A program made the translations under genes and the position numbers. From NCBI GenBank assembly GCA_002118135.1, contig BDIU01000028.1:6711-70710 (forward strand): a stretch of DNA of 64,000 bases, given 5' to 3'. This DNA comes from Trebouxia sp. TZW2008 (lineage: Eukaryota > Chlorophyta > Trebouxiophyceae > Trebouxiales > Trebouxiaceae). The notes beneath the pieces were generated by a model, which was given only the letters and a program-made list of their open reading frames with translations, was not told the DNA's origin and made no database searches. Of this stretch, positions 33,901 through 42,900 are shown piece by piece. Position 1 is the stretch's first letter. Each line of letters begins with the position of its first letter.

Positions 33901-36900
33901 GTGTAATGTTTCACCAAGTTGACACAGCTTTTTGGCTGAGACATATGTCAGAAAACATGGAAATGTCATGCATCAGCCTGTGTTATGTGACCTCCAGTGC
34001 GCAGACTGCACCAAAATCACTGCGTGCTGATGCACCACAAAAGCTTTTCCCACAAGCAGCTTGGTATTTGCTGACATAACAACAGTCTCATATCGGGGGC
34101 AGTGTGCTAAGGATTGCAAAACAGCAATTAGGCATCTTAACCTGTGTCAGCTCAGCGAATGGTCCCTACTCCACGCTTATCACACCATGATACCTAGCAG
34201 CAAGATTGCAATGCATTTTGTCGATTCTCAGGGAAAGCAGGAAACAAGACAAACACAGCAATGATTCCACAAACATGTCTCAAGTAAACATGTCAAGTAA
34301 GCGTGACACACTTGCTTTCAGCAGTGAAGACAGGGTGCTTGCATTGCAGGTATCTTCAGTGAAGGGCACTGAGGTGAAGAGGAACGCTTCAGCTCCTTAC
34401 ATGACATCCAGCATGTTAAGTGATGCTGCTAACAGGCTAGGCTTCAAGGTTCAGGCCACTATGTCCAATGCACAAGCCCTGTTTGAGGGAGACAACGTTG
34501 CTGGCGACGGTAAGACTCATCAACATCAGCATTCCGACGCATGATCAGCAGTAGTGTCAATGTGAGGTTTTGCGACCTTTTGTTTCAGGTAACTCCTTTT
34601 GGAGGCGGGCCAATGTTGCTGGCAATGGTCGTCTCATTGCGCCCACGACCTGACATAGCTTTCTGTCCTTTCAAAGCACGACATGACATCAACATGTGAT
34701 AGCTCCATATTGAGCTTCCAGCTCTTCAAGTTAGAGGCATGCTGTCATGAATGAGACATTTAGCTGCTGAACCCTAACCCCTGACCCTGATCAGCCTTGG
34801 GTGCCTGAGGCGCGTATGAAGCAAGCTTGCTTGCGCTGACTTCTTGCATCAAAATCCTTGCATCACAGGCTTGCAGTATATGCTTGCAGTATATGCTTGC
34901 AGTAGATGCTTGCATCAAATGCCTGGATCACATGCCTTTGGTCTGTCACAGGCAGCCCAGCTGCATCTGCTTTTCAGCGGGCAATCAGCTTCATCCAGCT
35001 TATTTTGAGCTTTATGCTGCATGGTGCTTCAAAGACGTAGACTGCCCCAATGAAAGGGCGACTTGCCGTCGAAAACATGCATGTACCTAATCACATCGAC
35101 AGTAGACAACAAAAGCTGCAAAAGAAGCAACATGTGCTGTTTGCAGAAGAGGGGCTGCTCAGCCATATTGAAATAAACAGCACTAGCTTGATTCTGATTA
35201 TGCTACTTACTACATCTTTGTCCGCTGCTGTCAGCCAGCAGCTTTTGTACAACTTGATGCTGTATCTAAATTTAGATGCATGCTGTTTGCAGAGGGGCTG
35301 ATCAGCTACATCCGCACGGACAGCACCAGCCTGGGGTCAGATGCCGTTCATGTCATCCGCGATGCCATTACACAATGCTTTGGAGCCAACTACCTTGCTG
35401 ATGAGCCAAAATTCTATGCTGAGTGAGTCCAAGTGTCTCATGACTCATAAAACCAGTTGCTAGCATGCCCGCCATCATACCTTTGCAGCAGTGCTATGTC
35501 ATGTGTACTGTGCTGCGTGGCCTCATACCACCTAATTTGACACATCAATTTTGCTGCTAGCTGTTGGGATTTCAGGACTGTTGTGGCTTTCAGCTGACCT
35601 ATTTTTGGTTTTTACAGATGGCTGCAGCATGTGCAGATTAAGCATGCCGTTTGGCTATATGCTCTACACTTGTCTGCTGAGGGTCTCGTGTTGCCCAAGT
35701 TTCATGATATTGCATGCAAGTGCAAAAGCAAATCTATCGTAAGCAAGTGGTCTTTGCAAATGGGGCTTGAGATTGAGACTTCATCTTCTTCCAAGCAGTC
35801 ACAAGGTGCATATCAAACAAATTTGTCACAAGAATCCACCAACACAGCCAGCCACCTGACTAGCTTGCAAGGGTTGTCAGGTGACTGACTTTGCATCTGG
35901 AACCTTGTCTTGCTTCTGGTAACAGCTACGCTTTGCTGATGGATTTGCAAAGTTCACCATTCTGGCTGCATATGTCTGCTTTGCATGTTTACGTTCATCA
36001 TAGTCGGTGGTGGTGAGGAGGCGGACTGTGAGTGAGCAACGCGTCAGCGTTCCATGTCTAGTTGAGTGTCTTTTGGTCTGTTACTGACATGAAGCAATTG
36101 CTTGCTGCAATGCACAGGTCAAAGCAGAAGAATGCTCAGCAGGGGCATGGAGCCATTGTGCCAGGCCACCCCAAGCAGATTCCAGGGGGGGTGTACAGCG
36201 GGGTTAAGGGGGCCAAGGAGGGTCATGGGGCGTTGAACCCTCCCTCTCCTATTGTTGCTCTGCTTACATGCAAGCATCTCAGCTCAGCTTTTCTGGCAAT
36301 GCTCAGGTCAAAGCAAAAGAATGCTCAACAGGGGCATGGAGCCATTGTGCCGGTGGACCCCAAGCAGATCCCAGGAGGGGTGTACAGCGGGGTCAAGGGG
36401 GCCAAGGAGGGCTTGCGCTCCACCCTTCTAGGGTTGACTGAACAGCAGCGGCGGCTGTATGAGCTGATCTGGCGGCGTACTTTAGCTTGCCAGATGGCTC
36501 AGGCCAGGTTGCAACAGGTGCACCGTAGTTTCACAATTGCATCACCATTGGTTTGCTGTTACAGAGCATGCTCATGTTTGCATGGATGCATTATGACCAT
36601 GTTGATCACAGCATGCATGACGTCAAGTTCCAGATGCAACCCTTCACAGCAGCATTTAACTAGAAGTCACATCAACTTTCATGAGGCTAGACATGCTATT
36701 GTAAATTGGCACCCCTGGCCAGCGTAGTGTATAGGGTCTCAAGTGCATGCTTTGCAAGACTAAGCGCCTGGCTTGTGCTATAGTCTCTCACTCTTCCCCA
36801 ACAGCTTACCCACGTCAGGGTGCATGCAGGCAACAACCGAGTTCAGCACAGTAGATGGCAGCATCAAACTAAGGGTGTCAGCCACCCTGGCAAGAATCGG

Positions 36901-39900
36901 GTCTGACCACATTGTGTGCAAACCCTTGTTGGGAGGGTGTTGACGCTGTTCTGCATGGTGTATGCAAGAAAATAGCTGACAATGTAGCTGCGTCGTTCAA
37001 AGCAGCCGAATTTAGCGTGCTCATGTCAAGCATAAGGCTGCCTGCAGGCAACAGCAGAGTTCAACACAGCAGATTGCAGGATCAAGCTGAGGGCCTCAGC
37101 CACCCAAATCCTTTTCCATAGTACTTCTTCGTTTGCGGATTACCCATGCTGTCCATGCTGTCCTAAATTGTGCCTCAGAGTTTCATTTCTAAGCAAGCTG
37201 ACGCAATGCAGCTCACATGCTTTTCTACAATGCCTGCAGGCCACAGCTGAGTTCAGTACAGCAGACGGCAGCATCAAGCTGAGGTCCTCAGCCACCCAAG
37301 TCCTGTTTCCTGGTTACATGCAAGCCTTCCAGGACTTTGAGACTGACCAGGAAGAAGAAGAGGAAAATGAGGACGAAGAAGGAAGCGAAGAGGCCACAGG
37401 CAAGCAGGATCAGGGGGAGCAGGCCAGAATGCTCATCAGCATGAAGGTATAGTAGTAGCATAGGTGCTGGGTGTGTGGGGTACAAGATTTGTCTCGCCAG
37501 GCCGGCTTGTGTTGAGCGTCACAGCAAGCATGTCAGATTTTCAACTGTTGGAAGATGGACCAGCAAGTGTCATTCCAGATCTTCTTCTAAGTGGATTAGT
37601 GGTGTTTGAACCTGTGACCTGACCAAACAACCTAACCCTTGATTAAGCTGCTTTCCAGCGTTGTGCCAGGAGAAGAGCTTGTCATTTATCTCTGGAGTTC
37701 ACAGAAGCATCTCTGCATGTGTCTTGCTGAATTCTAGGGTCATGTTTGCTCAGTGAACCCTGCCCCTTATAATGTGGAGGCGAGGCTGGAGGTGGGGTTG
37801 TCAGCAGCGCCTTCTCTGAGGCAGCACTCCAGTCAGCCAGGCAGACAACCGTAGCATCACATGTAGAGCATTTTAGTAAGGCAGGCTGTTGACTACACAT
37901 GGTACTCATATGTGAGGTGCAGGCGGGCTAGGACGCGGGTTTGGCAGGGGAGCCCTCCCTGAGTCAGCACCTTAGAAAGGCATACAGCTGAACACACAAT
38001 TGTGTGCTTGTCACTATCTTTGATGTGCGAAAGGGGCAGGAGGTGGGGTTGGCAAAGGACTCTCCCCCCCTTTGGAGTCAAAACTTCAGCCACTTGAACT
38101 TATGAATTCACACATGCATGACAATAATTTTTTGTGGGCCAGCAAATCAGTGTCCGCAAGTGCCTGAGAATAGTTGTTGTTGGTGTGCAGGTGGGGCAGG
38201 AGGTGGGGTTGGCACAGGAGCCTGCCTTGAGTCAGCACTTCAGCCAGGCACCCCCCCGCTTCACGGAGGCTCAGCTGGTGAAGAGCCTACAGGAGAAGGG
38301 CATTGGTAGACCCTCCACCTACGCCCCCATCATATCTGTCCTACAGGTGTGTGTAGTTCTCCCCCGCCTCCCTTGCCCCATGGTAAGTAGGGCATTTGTC
38401 TCCCACAAGGCCCTGGCGTACCCTCCACTTGAGCCCCCCATGATATCTGTTCTACAGGTGGGCGCAACCCATTTGCATTTGTCCTCTTATCATACAAGTC
38501 CTGAACACTCATTGCTTCATATCTGCCTTGCAGATGTGCGCACCCTGACTTCAACCTCGATCGTGTCTGTCCTGTGCCTCCTCCTGCCCCCCTCCCCTCC
38601 CCTCCTTCCATCATGTCTGTCCTGTGCCTCCTCCTGCCCTTTCCCCCCCCTTCCATCGTGTCTGTCCTGCACATACCCTCAACCTCGCACTTATGCCCTC
38701 TGTAATTGTCATGTGTCCCATTTGCATTTGCATGCTTGCGCTCAAGTGCTCAATCGTGCCCATATCATACCTGTCCTACAGGTGTGTGTGTCCCCTGAGG
38801 TCCACCTACACCCCGTCATAGCTGTCATCAGGAATGCTTGCCCTGAACTTTTGACTCATGCTCCCATGATTGTCTCCATAGGTATGTTTGACCTTCTTTC
38901 CTAGCGGATCTGTCCTGCACTTGTGCATACGTGACACATATAGACTGCTCCCTTCATATCTGTCCTCGAAATGAGGGCATGGTCGCAGAAGAGGAAGCAT
39001 GTAGTAAAGAAGGGCAGGGTACTCAGGGCCATCAGCAAGGTCATTCACATGATGCCATACATAATCATTAGTCACCCTTGACATGATCCTCTACATAGTG
39101 ATGAGTCAGGTCTTAAATGGGCTGTTTTGCAGACAAGGGAGTATGTGGTGAAGGAGGGCAGGGCACTAAAGGCCACCAGCAAGGGCCGTGTGGTGACGGC
39201 CTTCCTGCAAAGATACTTTGCCCAGTACATGGACTACGACTTCACATCAGAAATGGAAGCACAGCTCGATGACATTGCAGGTAGACTTTTCAATTTGCAT
39301 ATGCATAACTGCACACACCTGTGGCACAACAATGGGATTTGCACAACACAGGGGTCTAGTTTCACCTTCCAACCATGAAGAACAAGCGCATGACATCCCA
39401 ACTATCAATTGCATGTTCTGTGACATGGAGCCATCTAAGTATCATACTGCAGCAGTCATAATTGCATGCATGCATGGGCGCCTGATAACCTTGAGCCGCA
39501 AGTAAGTGCTGCCCAAAAGAAGAGTTATCAGGCACTCAGGCCTAAGGGTAAACCCAGAGACACTTGGCAGTCAACTGTATACAAGGATCTCTCCGCCCCC
39601 CTGTCCAAACTGGTTGGAGACAGTTGATTGCTTCTGTACGTATTTAGTTGGGCCTGCTGAGCCTGCCTAGCCCAGGTTTACAATGAATGGATGAATGGAT
39701 GGGTGGGTGGGTGGGTGAGTGGGTGGGTGGGTGGGTGGGTGGATGGATGGATGGATGGATAAGTGAAAGAAATGAAAAGAAGGGGCCTGTTGCACTTCTT
39801 TGACAAAGGAGCAAGGCAGCCTTGGTCACCTTCATCCGCTGGAGCAGTGCCAGGATCCATGCCAGGATTCAGAAAACTCAAGAATCGGCAAATGACCAGT

Positions 39901-42900
39901 TCTGCTGTACCCCTGATCCTGCCATGAGTCCATTTGTCATGGCTTGCAGGCGGCAAGCACAATCACCTGCATTTGCTGGAGCGATTCTACTCAACATTCT
40001 GTGCATCAATCCTTTGTAGTCCAACCATGGCAAGCATTTCTGCCATGACTTCTGATTCTGCCATGACTTGTGTATTATGTGGTTTCAATGCAGACTGAGC
40101 CTGTCATGATGGCATTGCTAGCAGGACACGCTGGCACTTGCATTAACATCACCTTATTATCAACAGTCAAGCCTGCAGATGTTGCAATGCAGACCGCAAG
40201 CAACATTGCTGTTGACAGGCGTATGGTTGCAGGCGGCAAGCATGGCCATCTGCATTTGCTGGAGCAGTTCTACCCAGCTTTCCATGCCTGGATTCAGAGC
40301 ACCCAGGGTGTGCCAGTCAAAGAAGTCATTGATGAACTGGACAAAGGTCTTGCGAACCATTTCTTCCAGCCACAGGTAAGTCACAATACGGGAAACAAGT
40401 TATAGAAAGTCAAGAAACGTCTAAGGAAAAAAAGTCACAGTCACCGACGAAGTCGATAAAGGCCTTGCCAACCATTACTTTCATCCGTATGTCAGTCATT
40501 GGTCATCTGTCATCAATCATCAGTCATTTTTGCGCTGGATCGCTTCCTTGCCAATCAATTCTTCCAGCCGCAGGTCAATTTCTGGTCATTCTTCATCAGT
40601 CATCAGTCATTGGGGACCTGAACAAGGGCCTTGCCAGTCACTTCTTCCAGCCACAGGTCAGTCATATAGTCCCAGTTGAGCTGTCAGGTTGCTGATATGG
40701 ACAGCTTGGAGTTGAATGTGGCTGCATGCATGTCACTTTTGCTCTTGCCCAATTGCCTTCTGTGTTGTTGCAGTCTTGTTGTTTGCGCTGTTGCACACGA
40801 TGGCACATGCTGAGCATAATGTGCGTACCCAGCGCACAATGTGCTGCTGTGCTTCCAGCTATGGCTTCAAACCACATGCTCAGGCCCTGCTGCATTTGAT
40901 GAGGGAGTCAGCACACTTTGTCCTTTCATCGTAGTCAGTGGTGAGTGGACAGATTGCAACTGAGCGACACGCCAGCGTCCCACTGTTGGGTGAACATTTG
41001 GTAGAGCTGTACAAGTGCTTGTGCAGCTGCTCAGACAGCTCAGATGACACTTGCATGTGCAGTTGAATCTCCTCTGATCTTGCGTTATGTGCTCACTCCA
41101 ACAAGTCAATTTGTACCCAGCTCTTTTCTGTGTTTCTTTTCTGTGTGTTTCGGAACTGGCTGCAGCAGTCAGCTTTCAACAAACGGCTTGCTGTGGATTC
41201 ACAGGATGACTAAAGTGAAGCTGGTGTCAGAGCATACCCAGCATGTGCTGAGCTTGTCTTGATTCTTCTTGGACCAAATGCACCACAGAATATCAAAAAC
41301 AGTTTTGAAAAACATGTTGAGCTGTAAATGCAGGGTGATTAGACTCAGGCTGATGTCAGAGCGTGCGCAGGGTTTACTAAGCTCCGCTGTTTTACTCTTG
41401 GACCAACTACACCACAGAGTATGACAAGCAACTCAAAAAGTGTGCTGCGCTGTTGACGCAGGATGGTCAGACTGAAGCTGATGTCAGAGCGTGCCCAGCG
41501 TGCGCTGAGCAAGGGCGACCGGGCAGGCTGAGTTTGAGACCAGCAGTGTATGTACGTTTCAAAGAGCCTTGTGATGACAGGACGGGCAGATTGAGGCTGA
41601 TGTCAGAGCTGCAGCAGGGAGTGTGTAAATTAGTGCGACAGTTGACCTTTATGTTGACAAAGGATGGTGGCACTGCATTCTGATGTCAGAGCTGCAGTAG
41701 AGAGCAGGACAGTCAGATTGAAACTGCTATGTTGTTTTGATGCAGGGTGGGCAGACTGAAGCTGATGTCAGAGCGTGCCCAGCGTGTGTGGAGCTTGGGC
41801 GGCAGGGCAGGCTGGGTTTAAAACCTGCCAAGTCCGGCGGCTTTATCGGCTGTAGTAACTACCCTGAGTGTAAATATGCCCGCCCTCTGGAGCTGAACTC
41901 TTCCTCTTCTTCATCAGATGAGGAAGAAGCTGCACAGGACTTTCCAGGCTTGTCTGAAGGTACGTGTGTGTGTCACTTTCCAAACAAGCTCAGTCTGGCA
42001 CCTTCAGTTGTTATTGTATCTACCCTGAATGTTGATTTGCTTGTTCTTGGAGCTGGTCAGCACTTCCTCTTCTTCACCAGATGAGGATGAAGCTGCACAG
42101 GAGTTTTCAGGCGTGTCTGAAGGGATGGGTGTGTATCACCTTATGAAACAACGAGATCTAGCAGCTGCATTGGCTGCAGTAACTGCTCTGAATATAGACG
42201 AGCTTGCTCTCTGGAAGTGGCCAGCTCTTGCTCTTCTTCACAAGATGAGGATGAAGCTGCACAGGAGTTTCCAGGCTTGTCTGAAGAAATGGGTGTGTAT
42301 CACCTTATGAAACAACGAGATCTAGCAGCTGCATTGGCTGCAGTAACTACTCTGAGTACAGACGAGCTTACTCTCTGGAAGTGGCCAGCTCTGCCTCTTC
42401 TTCAGCAGTTGCAAATGAGGCAGTTGCACAGGAGTTTCCAGGCTTGTCTGATGGTACGTGTGTGTGTCACCTTGTAGCACTGCCAAGTGTGGCCGCTTCA
42501 TCAGCTGCAATGACTACCCTGAATGTAAGAATGCTTGCTGTCTGAAACTGACCTGTTCCCCTTCTTCTTCATCAGATCAGGACGAAGCATGTGTAAGGGT
42601 GTTTGTGCGTATCTCTTGTGAGCACCCAGCATCATGGTGACCGTCTGTAACAAATCGAGCCGTTTTGGATCTTTCCCTGCAGCTGGGCACTGACAGCACT
42701 TGCATTTAGTGCTGACCTCCATGGGTCAGCACTAAATCCTGTTGCCGTTTGCAGGACCCATCAACTTGGGGGAGCACCCAGCAACAGGGGAGACTGTTGA
42801 GCTCAAGCAAGGCCGCTTTGGGTTCTACCTGCAGCTGGGAACTGACAGCAGCCCTAGCGCAGTGCAGCGCACTCCCAAGGTTAAGGGTAGAGCCAAAGCG

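Noticed and set aside
38330..38674. Gly/Arg-rich open frame on the minus strand
   Set aside because: It is the complement of the C-rich echo train in a topoisomerase intron.
42037..42477. Two overlapping plus-strand open frames in the topoisomerase gene
   Set aside because: They consist of repeated echo units of exon 13 and intron sequence and are not in phase with exon 14.
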